Part shown: positions 33,546 to 45,266 of the stretch, piece by piece
How positions within the stretch are numbered: the first letter of the stretch is position 1
Layout of the letters: every line of letters starts with the position of its first letter
Source: Ryuthela nishihirai
Lineage: Eukaryota > Arthropoda > Arachnida > Araneae > Heptathelidae
Assembly (NCBI GenBank): GCA_038380435.1
Contig: JAWZYU010000013.1
Span: 64,498,446 to 64,562,445 of the forward strand
Length of the DNA: 64,000 bases
Direction of reading: 5' to 3'
Position numbers and translations under genes: made by a program
Notes under the pieces: model-generated
Database searches by the model: none
What the model was told of the DNA's origin: nothing
What the model saw: only the letters and a program-made list of their open reading frames with translations

Positions 33546-34969
33546 ACTAAACACAAAAAAATATTTAAAATAATTCTATCTGGTTCTGACTACTCCGAAG
33601 AACTTACAAAAACATACCCCCCCCCACACACACACACACCACACACACAGCCACAAAAAGCTACCGAACTTCCACTTCCAAATGATGTGACCATAACATT
33701 ACAAAACAGTTCACTAACACTTTCAACAACAATCCTCCTAATATTAAATAATTTCATTTCAAAATATTTTAAATAGCTTATTATTTACCATATCTTAACA
33801 AAATTTTGAAAAAACAACAGGAATATATTAATTATTCCTATTCTGGCTAACACTAAAGCCCATCATTAAATATATTATACATATGCACTTACCTCTAATC
33901 ACATAGGCATGTTATTCCAAAGAGTTATCAAGCAAAAATGATGAAAAAAATTCATAATGTCACATTCCCATCAAATCACATGACACGTGACTTCACATTA
34001 CCCACCCAAAAGAAACAAATCAAAGAACCACAGGCCACCAACAACCAATGGTTACTTTTCTATGTCATACTTTACACCTAGGTGTCATATGCTTCTTGAG
34101 CAGTGCCATCTGTTGGCTGAGAACTGTGAACAACAAACTGACCCATTAAATTTACTCTGATTAATATTTTAAACTTTTTCATGAAAAATTACAACTTCCA
34201 TTTTTGGTCATAAAATTATCCAAACCAGCTGGTTACATTAATTGCCACCTTTTTTAGTGCCATATGCTACTTGTTCTTTCAATTAATGTTAGAAATGCAC
34301 TTTACAATCCTCAAGTGCATTTTTTTATGCAATATATCAAAACTGCTTGGTCAGTGTATTCAATGTCCTCAGCCAACAGATGACACTGTTCAAGAAATGT
34401 ATGGCATCTAAATGTAAAGTATGACATAGAAACATAACTGTGGATTGTTGGTGGTTTGTGGTTCTATGATTTGCTTCTTTTGGGTAGGTAACATGAAGTC
34501 ACGTGTCGTGTGATTTGATGTGAATGTGATGTTATGTTTGCTTTTTGTCATCATTTTTGTTGGATAATTCCTTGGGATAACATGCCAATGTGGTCACAGG
34601 TAAGTGGATATGTATAATATATATTTAATGAGGGTTTTTTAATGATAGGCAGAATAGAGGTAATACTTTCCTGTTTTTTTTGTTTTTTTTTCAAAATTTG
34701 GTTAATATATAGTAAATAATAAATTACTTAAGATATTTTGGAATTGAAATTATTTAATATTAGGAGGGTTGTTGTTGAAAGTGTTAGTGAACTGTTTTGT
34801 AATGTTATGGCCATGTACTTTGGAAGTGGGAGTTCGATAGCTTTTTGCGACTATGTGTGTGGGGTGATGGTTTTCATAAGTTCTTTGTAGTGAGGGGCAT
34901 TTGAAGGGGAAGGGAGAAGTGGTTAGAACCAGTTAGAATTATTTTAAATCTTTTTTTATTTAGTATGAT
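33546..34969. repeat. 1.4-kb palindrome
   Basis: The left arm (33546 to about 34130) is the reverse complement of the right arm (about 34370-34969). Matching marks include GAACTTCCACTTCCAAATGA with its mirrored form near 34820, CATGACACGTGACTTCAC with GAAGTCACGTGTCGTGTG, and ATGTCATACTTTACA with TGTAAAGTATGACAT. The arms are perhaps 80 percent alike, with CA repeats in one arm and GT in the other. The loop is about 240 bp. No coding potential. The left arm begins at the RTE target-site duplication and the right arm ends where another RTE fragment begins. Confidence 0.8.
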
Positions 34970-35497
34970 TGCTGCCGGGACTTTTAAGAATCTATGGAGA
35001 GAGTGGAGGAATAGGCATAACACTTAAAGACTAAAATTAGACTGTATAATGGTTTGGTTCTCTCTAGAGTTAGTTATGGTAGTGAAGTGGACCCTTTGTA
35101 AACAAGACAGCAGGAAACTTGATGCTTTTGATTTTAGTTGCTTATGCACTATCTAGGGCTTTAGATGGTTCAACTTTGTAAGTAATGGTGAGGTTAGGCA
35201 AAGGGATCAGCAACCTTCTTTAAGCAGCATATTGTGCAGAGAGAAACTCTGTTGGATGAGTCCATGTTGCCTGTATGGATAATTATAGATTAGTGAATAG
35301 GGTTATGAATAGTGTGCCTAAAGGCTCAGAAAGAGGGGGAGACCTAGAATGCAGAGGGCAGACAATGTCAAGCAGGACCTTGTTAGAATTGGTGTGCAGT
35401 GGCCAGATGCAGTAGATGTAGCTCAGATATGCTTGGAGAACTAAATTGTATAATCTGGTTGGACCTCCATAGCCCATGGCTGCTTGAGAAGGATAAT
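34970..35497 (+). pseudogene. RTE 3' fragment
   Basis: Starts within ATTGCTGCCGGGACTTTTAA (the AAGTFKNLW part) and runs to the 3' end GCTGCTTGAGAAGGATAATG, where the trinucleotide repeat is degraded. Several indels break the C-terminal domain (for example GGTAGTGAAGTGGACC for YGSETWT). Orientation is opposite to the RTE left of the palindrome. Confidence 0.82.
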
Positions 35498-37640
35498 GAA
35501 TATCTGGAAACTTTTGGTGCCTTTTCCATATAAAAATTTTGGGTATTATAGAATTGTCAGTGTGAAAAAATGGCAGTTTTTGATGGAGTCAGGAAGATAA
35601 TGAGTCATTTAGAGGAGGGTTCTTTGAGCTAAATGATGTGGGGGTATATGGTGTTTTGTTATCTGTAATGGTATTATTTGGTTTCAGGGTGTTCTTTATC
35701 ATTCAGATTGGTGGTGCACTTTTTCTGATTTTCACAATCTTTGAGATACATTGTCTCTGATGAGATTATTTGGTTTTGGGGACTTTTTTATAATTGGGAT
35801 CGGCAGTGGGTTATTTCCGATTTTCTTGTTCTTTGAGATGTGTTTTCCCTGATGAGATTATTTGTTCTGTTTTTTTATAATTTAGATTGGTGGTGCAGTG
35901 TTTCCGGTTTTCATTTCTTTTGGTATGTGACATTATTTATTTTTCGTTTTTTTTATAATGTTGATCATTGGTGCATTGTTCATGATTTTCTTGATTTGAG
36001 ATGTATATTCGATTTGATATTAATTCTGGTGATTTATTTAAGTTAATTTTTGTATGTGTTACTTGACTTTTTTGTTTAGTTTGTGAAAATATATTTATGG
36101 AGTGTTTAACTATAAGGAAAAGAGAGTGTGTGTGTGTTGGGGGGGGGGGGATTGCTGGAATTTGTACTATGTGGAAATGCAAGTGCCGTGTTGTCTTGGT
36201 TTCTGTGTTTATGGGTTTCTTTTTTTAATAATTTTATTTTTTTTAGTATTTCATGATTGTAAGGAGTGTTTTTTATTGGAGGGGGAATCATGTTTTTTGT
36301 TGTTGCTATGTTGCATTTAATGTGAACTCAAGTTATCATTACTATGGTAATAGAAAAATCGATATTTTTTCTAGAAACTCCTGTTTGGGTTAGGGTCTGG
36401 GTTTTTTGGGGAATCATCATAAAAGGACCATTTTGTTATGTTGCATAAAAAAAATGACTAGAGGACTGTGATGTGCACTGCTGCCAACTACTTTTTTCTT
36501 CATTTTACCAATCCCCAGACCTTAACCCAAACAGTGGTTTTTAGAAAAATGATTTTCTTTTTTAATCATAGCAATGATAATTTGCATTTTAAACAAATAC
36601 AACATACCAAAACTGCCAATTCCCCCCCTCCCCTCTAAAAAAAAACCTCACAACTGCTAATTACTAAGCAGTTGTGAGGTATTTTTTTAATTTTTAAAAA
36701 AGAGTTAAAATTATAAAATTGCCATAAAACAACCCACAGATACACAAACCATGTTAACAAAACACAATTGCTTTTCCTTACACTACAGTGTAAATGCTCT
36801 AGTCTCTCCCCCTCTCCTCTTTTCTTAATATTTACAACACTATAAATGCATTCCCAAAACCAAAATTCCTTAAACAAGTCCCACATACCAAACTAGCAAA
36901 AGTTGACCTAATAAAACTCCAGAATTAATCTTACTGCAGACAACAAATCTTAAAAACAAGAAAATCAGGAGCAACACATTGCTGATCCAAATGACAAAAA
37001 AGGCCCCAAAACTAAATAATCTTATCAGAGACAACAAATCTTAAAAAACAACACAATCAGAGACAATACACCACCCATCTGAATTATAAAAAAAGCCCCC
37101 AGAAATAAATTTCAAAATTATCTCAAAAAATAAGAAAATCAGAAAAAATGTACCACTGATCTGAATTATAAAAAAGCCTCTGGAACTAAATAATGCCATC
37201 AAGGACAACAAAAAAAAAACAACAACAACATATACCCATCATCATTTCAACCTGCATTATTTACCACAACCTTAATTAGATTTCTATACCCATTAACATA
37301 TTTACCCAACATTTTCAGCAAATAAAAATCCATATTAAACTTCTTAATCACAAATAGCAATAAACAAGAAAATTGAAAACAAATATACAATTCCATAACT
37401 AAAAATAATAAATACTATCACTATTAATATTCATAATCACAAATATTAATACAAATTTGCATAAGCACTGAACTAAGCTATCGGAAACTCTACAGATCAC
37501 CCTCCATCCATTAAAAAATTCTCAAAAAATTCCCTTTTTAATCTTTTTGACTCCATTAGAAACTGCTACTTTCCCACACTAATAATTCTACAACTAACAA
37601 AATTTCCGAATAAAAAAACTGCTAAATGCTTTCATATATT
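35498..37640. repeat. 2.1-kb palindrome built from two E repeats
   Basis: The left arm (35498 to about 36470) is an E repeat in reverse, and the right arm (about 36480-37640) an E repeat forward. The left carries GGGTTAGGGTCTGGG; the right CCTTAACCCAAACAGTGG. About four ~90-bp tandem units sit at the outer part of the left arm (35640-36010) and about three and a half in the right (36890-37230). Beyond the units the arms still match (GACTCCAT...ACTGC...CCACACTAATAATTCTA), with about 230 bp extra on the right. A small internal hairpin (CCTCACAACTGCTAATTACT/AAGCAGTTGTGAGG) lies near 36645-36680. No gene. Confidence 0.75.
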
Positions 37641-37840
37641 CCCAATAAATCATGTTAATAATTCTATAAAAGAAAGTGATATATATATATATCACTAATA
37701 CATTACAATATAATAATAATACAATAATAACAATTAAAAAAATACACAATTACAATAATAAAAATAACTATGTACAATAATTTTACGTTAATAATAATAA
37801 CCACTCAATTCATCATCTCAACTACTATAGCAAGATACAC

Positions 37841-38280
37841 TGTAACACTTCAAAATGTATGTTAAATAGTTTCCAGATAGCTTGGGTGCCAGCCAATTAA
37901 TCTTGCCAATAAAATTAAATGAGGATTCTTCTCTTAGTATGATTAGCATTACTGAGCTGAAAAGAATTTAAATCAAAAGATTGTCAATCATTAAAGAAAA
38001 TTCTATTCAAAATATTAAATTCTGCTCAAGAGAAAAAAAATTAAAAAGTCAAAACCTATTTCATAAAACAAATAGTTATTTCCCAAAAATCTAGATTCAC
38101 CAAAATGTAACTTTTACAAAAATATCTGAGCAGCTTACTGCTCACTCTAACAAAACTGCACTTGTCTGAGCTCCAACACACTGCTCCATTGAGCTCTCAC
38201 ATTCTCACTCTAACATTCTAACAACCTCACTCCATTACCTAACATCACTTACATTACACGTGGCGTGCAACTGACACGTG
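37841..38280 (-). repeat. possible LTR or long direct repeat, left copy
   Basis: About 430 bp repeated directly at 41686-42118 (AGCTTGGGTGCCAGCCAATT, AAAAGATTGTCAATCATTAA, GAGCTCCAACACACTGCTCC). Read on the minus strand it ends in TTACA. It is purine-rich (GGGAGAGGGAATTATGATGG on the minus strand) just inside, compatible with a polypurine tract before a 3' LTR. The copies differ at perhaps one base in seven, so the pair is old. Orientation and LTR status are inference. Confidence 0.5.
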
Positions 38281-40397
38281 TTGCACGCTGGGTGTCACAT
38301 TTGCATAAGTGAATGGGTGAACCATCATAATTCCCTCTCCCAAAGGGTATCAAAATTTGACCTAACAGATATTGATGAGCAATTTTAAATATAAGGACTC
38401 TACTTGCACCATTTACAAGTCGATGAACATAAATAAAGCAATGAGTATGTATATGTTAATTTAATAATACAAACTATTCTTACTTTGATACAGTCTTCCA
38501 GCATAATTAAAGGTACCTCCTTTCATTCTCCTAACAAAGTGTATAGCTACTTGCTGTAAATGCATACCAATGGCTATGGCAGCTAACTGTGTACTAGCAT
38601 TAATCACTTTAACTAGTATCACATTCTGATATTATCTAAAAGTTGCTTACTCCTAACTGTACAAAAAGTTTGTTAATCTCTCTCCTGATCTACTTATCTT
38701 TTAAAAGGTTAATTCTGCTCTTTCACAGAATATAATTGCAGGTGCATCAAGTGGGGTACATAAACATCCACTTATTTCCCTAACAATAATCAAATACTTG
38801 AAAGCTAATCTTCATTCATACAAATAGAAAAATGGGTATTGGTCCTCCATTAAATCCTCCTAACTATGTACAATCAATGTGAAGCTATTTCATTTTACAA
38901 GCAAGTGGGCATGTAATCATCTGCTAATCGCAATCTAGCTGAAATAAAAATACCATTAATTACCTCCCTTCATGGAGCTTTACATCCCCCTCCCAGAGGA
39001 GTTTTGCTAGTGAGAGATTCAGTTAAGACTTGGCTGTTGAGGACAGCTCAACAGGGTACAAAACTGTAACCTCAAGACATCATGGTCAGTTCATTTATAT
39101 GCAAAGAAATGCTGCCAATGTCATCCTAATAACTATGCATCAATATCACTGATAACACCAAACCGATTTAAATACATTGCATTGTATCTAAAAGTAAATA
39201 AAAGCTGTATCAATAAATTATCATATACAATGCTAACATTTCATTTAATACTATTCCATCCAAGTTTTTTGCAAAGAATATCACTTTCAAATCAAAAATA
39301 TATTTCAAATACAAAAAAAATTTCAAATATGATTTATATAATCACTGTATACTAAATTATCTTTCATTCTTATCATTTATATCCATAAACATTTTTTTTT
39401 ATATCTATAAACATTTTTATAACTTTAAATTTCTTAATTAAACTTACAATACTCAAGTTTGCTATCAGTCAGCTGAAATGAAAAAATTCACTACAAAGTT
39501 ATAACTACACTTCAACTAAAGTTATTACATCACTAGACTCAATTCAGAAATGAATGGAATTCACAATATTGAATGAAAAATATGAAGATAATTTCATAAA
39601 CACTGTGATTGTCACCTATGTTGAAATAAGGTTATTACATCATTATGCTCAGTTCAGCTATCAATCAGCTGAAACAAAAAAATTATAACATTCATAAATA
39701 TGCTTGAAATCATATTAATAAGAAATGTAACTCTTTATGGTTCAACTTTTTTTGTTACAGTCGAGGAATATTTGTCATTCACCATATTTTATGCGGAAAA
39801 AGAGAGTATCTAATAATTAGACTCACCACTTTAGATCATACTCTTTCATATGATGACACTCAAGTCTTTATACATCAGATAAGATATGTTTAAAAAAAAG
39901 TTAAGCTTCTACTTTAATATAAACTTTTGTGAAAAACTGGAGCTTAACTTGCTGCTAATGAACTGTTACCAATGAATCACTTCAGATGAACCAGAACATA
40001 TAAATAATCTATTCACTTCAAGTTATAACTCATCACTATAAACATTGCATAATATATTCACTTTTCCAAAAATATCCAAAACTCTTAAGGTTTCAACATG
40101 AAATTAAAACATTTCAAAATCTCTCTAAGTATGAAAACAATAAATAATCTTCAACTGTCTCTGTCTTCGTGTATTCCAGAAAAAAAAAATGATCATAAAT
40201 AATCAAACAGTGGAAGAATAATATTACATTTAGATTTTTCATTGTTGGCACGCTGCCATTGAGATAAGTCATCAACCAGTCAATTCCAAGAGACTTTGTT
40301 CCCGCATTGATCAATAAGCTTTTGTAGGTGCTTCTGAAGATCTCGCTTGTGACGCCATCTACTCTTGACTGCTACATTGATGGTTGTTGCTCTGCAG

Positions 40398-40497
40398 GCT
40401 GAATTTTGCGGAGATAAATCCTAACTCTGACCCAGCTGGGACTCGAACCTGGGAACTACAGATTACGAGTCAGGCGCGCTACCAAGCCACCCCCGCC
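40398..40497 (-). mobile_element. SINE2 head fragment
   Basis: Reverse copy of the tRNA-like head and first body bases only (AATTTTGCGGAGATAAATCC, GGGACTCGAACCTGGGAACT). Loss of the 3' part is unusual for a retroposed copy and implies a later deletion. Confidence 0.82.
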
Positions 40498-40499
40498 TT

Positions 40500-41227
40500 T
40501 ATGTTTGTCTGACTACTAAGAGAATTTCAGCTACCTTCACCATGACTTGCACTATTTCTTGCACTAATTTTGGCCACCTCTATATCTCTTTTAATCTCCA
40601 TTTTGAATCGCTCATTTCTATATTGCATTTCTTGCAACTTTATCTCATGTTCATTTCCTCCAATTTAATTTGCATTTATCACAATAATAAATTTCCACCC
40701 TCTCACTAGACCCTGCTTCTAAATCTAAATTAATATTTCCATTTGACTCCATTCCCTTACATACACACAAAAAATTAAAGTGATCCTTTGCCAGAGGTGG
40801 GAGAAAGGAGACAGTTTCACATAAAGAGTTACAGAGCAAGGTCAAATATATACATAAAATGGCTAAAATGTGTAATCAGGATAGCATCAAAACCTGACAT
40901 CCACGATGACAGATGTTTCAAACAGTCAAACCTTATCTCAGGTGAAGACCAATTAACAACTGGATTGCCAACTTGCTGTTGAAGCAGTTGATAATACTCT
41001 GTTCTATCACTTGCTTCTGACAGAACAAAACATGGAACTCTACGTTCAAAGTTAAATTGTTCTTGAGTTGATGTAGCATTATCAGTTAATTTAGGGGTTG
41101 TTGTTGTTCTCCTTTTCACCCAAGGATCTTTAAGCAGGTTCATTAACATCTCTGCTTCTTTCATCACATCCTGAAACCTGTCTTTTACTTTTACTAAGTC
41201 AAGAACCATAATGGTGGAATCAGCCAT
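40500..41227 (-). pseudogene. unidentified small coding relic with coiled-coil end
   Basis: Not recognised. An ATG at 41225-41227 opens a 132-codon frame (MADSTIMVLDLVKVKDRFQD, then a Thr-rich stretch, then SEASDRTEYYQLLQQQVGNP). A second frame (40651-40845) has two Cys pairs (CVC and YYCDKCK). A third phrase just after it, EIKLQEMQYRNERFKMEIKR then DIEVAKISAR, is a charged helix likely to form a coiled coil. The three pieces could be exons or frameshifted parts of one gene. The position, 460 bp inside the right repeat, would suit a gag-like gene if the repeats are LTRs. Confidence 0.35.
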
Positions 41228-41685
41228 ATATAGCAGACATGTTTAGCGATCTGCCAAAATTTTGAATTTCTGAAATTTAAAACTTATTTTTTCTTGAGCA
41301 GCACTAAAAGCTACTACTATACAACAATACAATACTAAAGCTATACTAAGCTTGCAATAAACTTGTTTATCAAAAAGTTTATCTATCATGTGTCCAGACA
41401 CTTCTTTTCATAAATACAATAGAGATTTTAACTATCAGCAACAACTGCACTGAAACTTCAGTACCTTTGACTACTGCAATAGGTAAGTTTCTTGCTCAAC
41501 AATATAATTCGGCTTAAGCTGCCTTTATATCATGATTAATTATTTTAACTATCGTGATTAATTATTATAACTAGTGAGCTCAAAAATTTGTTAGTTAAAC
41601 TTTGGCAATCACATTAAATAACATGCAATTTATACATATATATACAGTTGCTGTTTTTAGTGGGCCACTTTCTTTACTATGGACT

Positions 41686-42118
41686 TGTAATTAATCCAAA
41701 ATGTATGTTAAATAGATTCTGAATAGCTTGGGTGCCAGGCAATTAATCTTGCCAATAAAGTTAAATGAGGGTTCTTCTCTTAGTATGATTAGTGTTACAC
41801 TGCAGACAAGAGATTAAATCAAAAGATTGTCAATCATTAAAGTAAATTCTATTCAGAGTACTAAATTCTGCTCAAGAGAAAAAATTAAAAAAGTCAAAAA
41901 CTACTGCATAACACAAATAAAGTTTTTTCCCCAAAAATCTAGATTCACCAAAATGCAACTTTTACAAAATATATATCAGCAACTTACTGCTCACTCTAAT
42001 AAAAATGCCTCTCTCTGAGCTCCAACACACTGCTCCACTGAGCTCTAACATTCTCACTCTAATATTCTAACAACCTCATTCCATGCCACATGTGGCATGC
42101 AACTGATGTGTGTCTTGT
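41686..42118 (-). repeat. possible LTR or long direct repeat, right copy
   Basis: Partner of 37841-38280, in the same order. The last shared bases are around GGCATGCAACTGATGTGTGT. No clear target duplication flanks the pair. Confidence 0.5.
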
Positions 42119-42231
42119 TGTCTTGTGTTGAATCTATGCCTCATTAGGTGAGAGCTCTTTTGGAAGCGAGAGGAGGACATACATCATATTAGGTAGGTAG
42201 TTTTAATGTTTTGGCTGATAGGTGTATATAT

Positions 42232-42838
42232 AAAATCCTCAATGCAACCATGGACTACAGAGGCCCTACCAGATTGTTTAATTTTGTTCTCCAGACTGTC
42301 TTTCCTGAGCTACAGCTGCTGCATTTGGCCTCTGAAGGCCAATTCTAGTAAGGTCCTGTTTGACATCATGTGTTCACTGCATACTAGGTTTTCCCCACTT
42401 TCTGAGGTTTTTAGGCACTGTTCATAACTCTATTTGCCAATCTGCATCTATGCGTACAGCCAACATGGCTAAACCATTTCAGTCTCTATTTGCACAATAT
42501 GCTGCTCAAAGGAGGTTGCTGACTCCTTCTAACTTCATCATTACTTACACAGCCTGAGATACTGTATAAGCATGTAGAATCAAAAGCATCAAGTTTCCTG
42601 TAATCTTGCTTACAAAGGGTCTATGTTTTGCTACCATAACTAACCTTAGAATCAAACTATTATATGGTATAATTTTAGTCTTTAGGTGTATACTCCTATT
42701 TTCCACACTCCCTGTAGGTTCTTAAAGATTTATTGCATACTAGGATGGCCAGCTAGGATTGCCAGCAGCAATCCTTATTCTTCTGTTTATCTAATGCTGC
42801 ATATCACCAGTATCTGTTACATAGCTCCTAAGATAACA
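42232..42838 (-). pseudogene. RTE 3' fragment, old
   Basis: The C-terminal domain region of the RTE in reverse, from TCCTCAATGCAACCATGG (3' end, repeat lost) to CACCAGTATCTGTTACATAG. Many indels. A 30-bp insertion near 42735 repeats the phrase TAGGATGGCCAGCTAGGATT. No intact frame. Confidence 0.8.
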
Positions 42839-42983
42839 CTGGTTTACAAGTTTTTTATAACATGAACAATTGTAGCTGCCTTTAACTATTTTTCAGGTGA
42901 TCATTTTAGATCTGGCCTTAAAAAATGGTTAGCACATCACGCTTTTATGTTATTGGTCATTTTGACTTCTATTAAGATCTTCC

Positions 42984-43118
42984 TGGATGTGTGTGTCGAT
43001 TTTCTGCTGAGGTCCTGCCATCCTCACAGACCCTCTACTCTGGCATATAAACTGACAGGCTCCTGTCAGACCTCTGTGGCAAGCAGCTGCTTGAGGGGGT
43101 ATTTATTTTTATTTTTTA
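42984..43118 (+). mobile_element. SINE1, 5'-truncated
   Basis: The body from GTGTGTGTCGATTTTCTGCT to the TATTTATTTTTATTT tail; head missing. Confidence 0.85.
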
Positions 43119-43289
43119 TTTACACCAACACCTCCCGGCAACTGGGAGGCTACTAGATATTTTACTTTTTGTGGCTAGCAACACTGATTGCCAAGTGAAA
43201 GAAAAAATGTAACACTAACCTAACCTCAGACCCCATTCTTATTTTCATTATAGGAGGAACATGTGCTGTACATTGAAGAGTGAAATTAT

Positions 43290-44221
43290 CATAAATTATT
43301 TTACACATCTTTTAAAAATACATAATTCAAGCTTGAAAAATAATATTTTCTTTTTTCATTTGATGCATATTTTATTAAACTACAATATAAATGATTATGA
43401 TTCAATAAAGCCATCTGATTGCCATATTTTAGAAGCGCTATACTGTATTGCCAATTTGTTTGTTAACATTTCTCTGTATTGAAACAATCACCTGATTTAA
43501 GCTCGCAAGTTTGATTTGAACTGTTATCAACATATTTTTCTTTAAAGTTTCTAAAATCTCCTGATAATTAGCAAAAAAAACTCTGCTATTTTTTAAAATG
43601 TAAGATTTTGGAAGTAATTATGAAATCTGTGCCAATTTTTTTGATATAACACTGTAAAAAGTGTTATTAAAATTTATATTTTACTACAATGTTCATATTT
43701 TTTACTTCAAAAAAATTCAGAATTCTCTTTAATTTGGCAAAACACATGGCCTATTTCTGTTGATTAGTTATTTATTATAAATATTCTAAAGTTGACTTGT
43801 TTATTGGATTTGCAACAACCTGAACTTTTCTCAAAATATGGTATGGAGAAAAAATTGCAAAATGGAAGAAATGTTTACCTTAAACAAGAAAATTTCGTTT
43901 TTGTTATTCTGAAATAAATAACCTTTCTATTCATGTGCATTATAATCATTTCTGTCTATTAGTGTTTTTTAAATAAATTTTTATTTGTGTGCCATATGCA
44001 TTTTTTTTACTATATGACTAAAAAAAGTCCTATTGAAATAAAACTAATCATCTTTTTTGTTAAATATTTTATTTTCAGAAAATACAAATTAAATGCTGAT
44101 TAATTTGGCATATAATATGTGATAATTCCTTTCATTAGTTATTTAGTAAAAAAATTCTAAAGTTAATATTTTTTTTTTGCCTGATCAGAGTGAAAAAATA
44201 GCTGGACCTGGGAAGGATTAA
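43290..44221 (+). mobile_element. TTAA-flanked piggyBac-like element, copy 2
   Basis: Colinear with 17400-18382 over more than 900 bp. The right end is CTGGACCTGGGAAGGATTAA, with TTAA at 44218-44221. The left end is not clear. Non-coding; the 73-codon frame at 43261-43482 is not a gene. Confidence 0.65.
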
Positions 44222-44458
44222 ATCTATTTCAATACACCTAGAATTATTTTTATCATTCATCCCAACATTCAACAGTGCTTTCTTGCTACTGAATCCATAA
44301 CTTGTTTTTTTTTTTTGTAGTTCAGCTGCATAAACTAGGTCAAGGCCCAGCAAGATGCAGATGGCACTAATTAGCCGGTACACATGCAGTGTGCTGCATA
44401 TCGTGTCGTCATTAGATATCTTTTTAATTCAATTAGTATTTTATTAATACTTTTATAA

Positions 44459-44810
44459 TTAACCCTTCCAGGTTACCCATCGATTACTCTTATTGACATA
44501 ATGGAAGCCAATTTTCTTACACGTCTTATAAAAATAATACTTTTTCATTTGATGAATATTTTTTGAGCTGTGATATAAATAATTTGTTAAAGCCACCTGA
44601 TCACCATTTTTTAGACCCAATATACAGCAAAGCTGATTTGCTCATTTCTGTTTTTTTTTTTACATTGAAGCAACATACTGATTTAAGCTCACAAGTTTGA
44701 TCTGAAAAATTGCAAACTCAATTTTTCTTAAAATTTTGAAATTCCCTAAAAAATTAATTTAAAACTATTTTTAAAATTGAAGGATTTCGAAATCAGTTTA
44801 AAGTACATAT
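44459..44810 (+). mobile_element. TTAA-flanked piggyBac-like element, left part of another copy
   Basis: Begins TTAACCCTTCCAGGTTACCC at 44459 and continues into the shared body (CTTTTTCATTTGATGAATAT, GCCACCTGATCACCATTTTT, TTTAAGCTCACAAGTTTGAT), then breaks off in poly-T. It supplies the left end missing in copies 1 and 2. Confidence 0.6.
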
Positions 44811-45094
44811 ATATATATTTTTTTTTTTTCATTTTACTCCCTCATTTCTACTTTAAACCTATTCCATATTTCTTGTATTATTTTATCATCTGCACCAGCA
44901 TTCAGTGTGTCACCAAGATTAAAACCAAAACCAAGCAAACTAATGCAAGGCAATTATTTGCATTTGCGAGCTGTATATTCAGTAGCTTGCATATTGGGTT
45001 GTTTACAGTGGTGGTCTGATTGCATTATACATTGGATATCATCTTCATTCGTTAAAGTATTTTTTTATGCTTTTATAATTGAACATTTGTTTTA

Positions 45095-45266
45095 ATTTCT
45101 GTAGATTTATTTTGATTTCCTTATATTTTTATGTCATTGTCGATCATTCAGAGTTATGCTACATCACTAGTTATGATGATGGCTGGCTCACAGCTGTGGA
45201 AAGATCTATTTTGATTTTATTTCCATAGATTTGTCACTATTGATCTTTTAGAGTTATGCTGCATCC
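45095..45266. repeat. short tandem host repeat at the RTE target
   Basis: Phrases GATCATTCAGAGTTATGCTA and GATCTTTTAGAGTTATGCTG lie about 100 bp apart. The DNA right of the RTE (48476-48545, TATGACTATGGCTGGCTTAC) continues the second unit. The RTE therefore landed in unit two of a tandem repeat. Confidence 0.65.

Larger units (their letters stand above)
38281..41685. other. degenerate interior between the direct repeats
   Basis: 3.4 kb with no recognisable protease, reverse transcriptase or integrase. It holds a SINE2 head (40398-40497) and a small minus-strand coding relic near the right repeat (40500-41227). The remainder is AT-rich without features. It could be a gutted LTR element or simply DNA between two repeats. 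Confidence 0.45.

Noticed and set aside
33546..37640. The palindromes as pure assembly artefacts
   Set aside because: The arms differ at many positions and one arm has extra sequence, which a mirrored assembly error would not give. An artefact cannot be fully excluded without reads.
38230..38330. Promoter from CACGTG-type palindromes in the left long repeat
   Set aside because: Short palindromes in a repeat, with no gene placed to use them.
40829..41227. Confident gag or host-gene call
   Set aside because: No domain recognised; the two or three coding phrases lie in different frames, so it is kept only as an uncertain relic.
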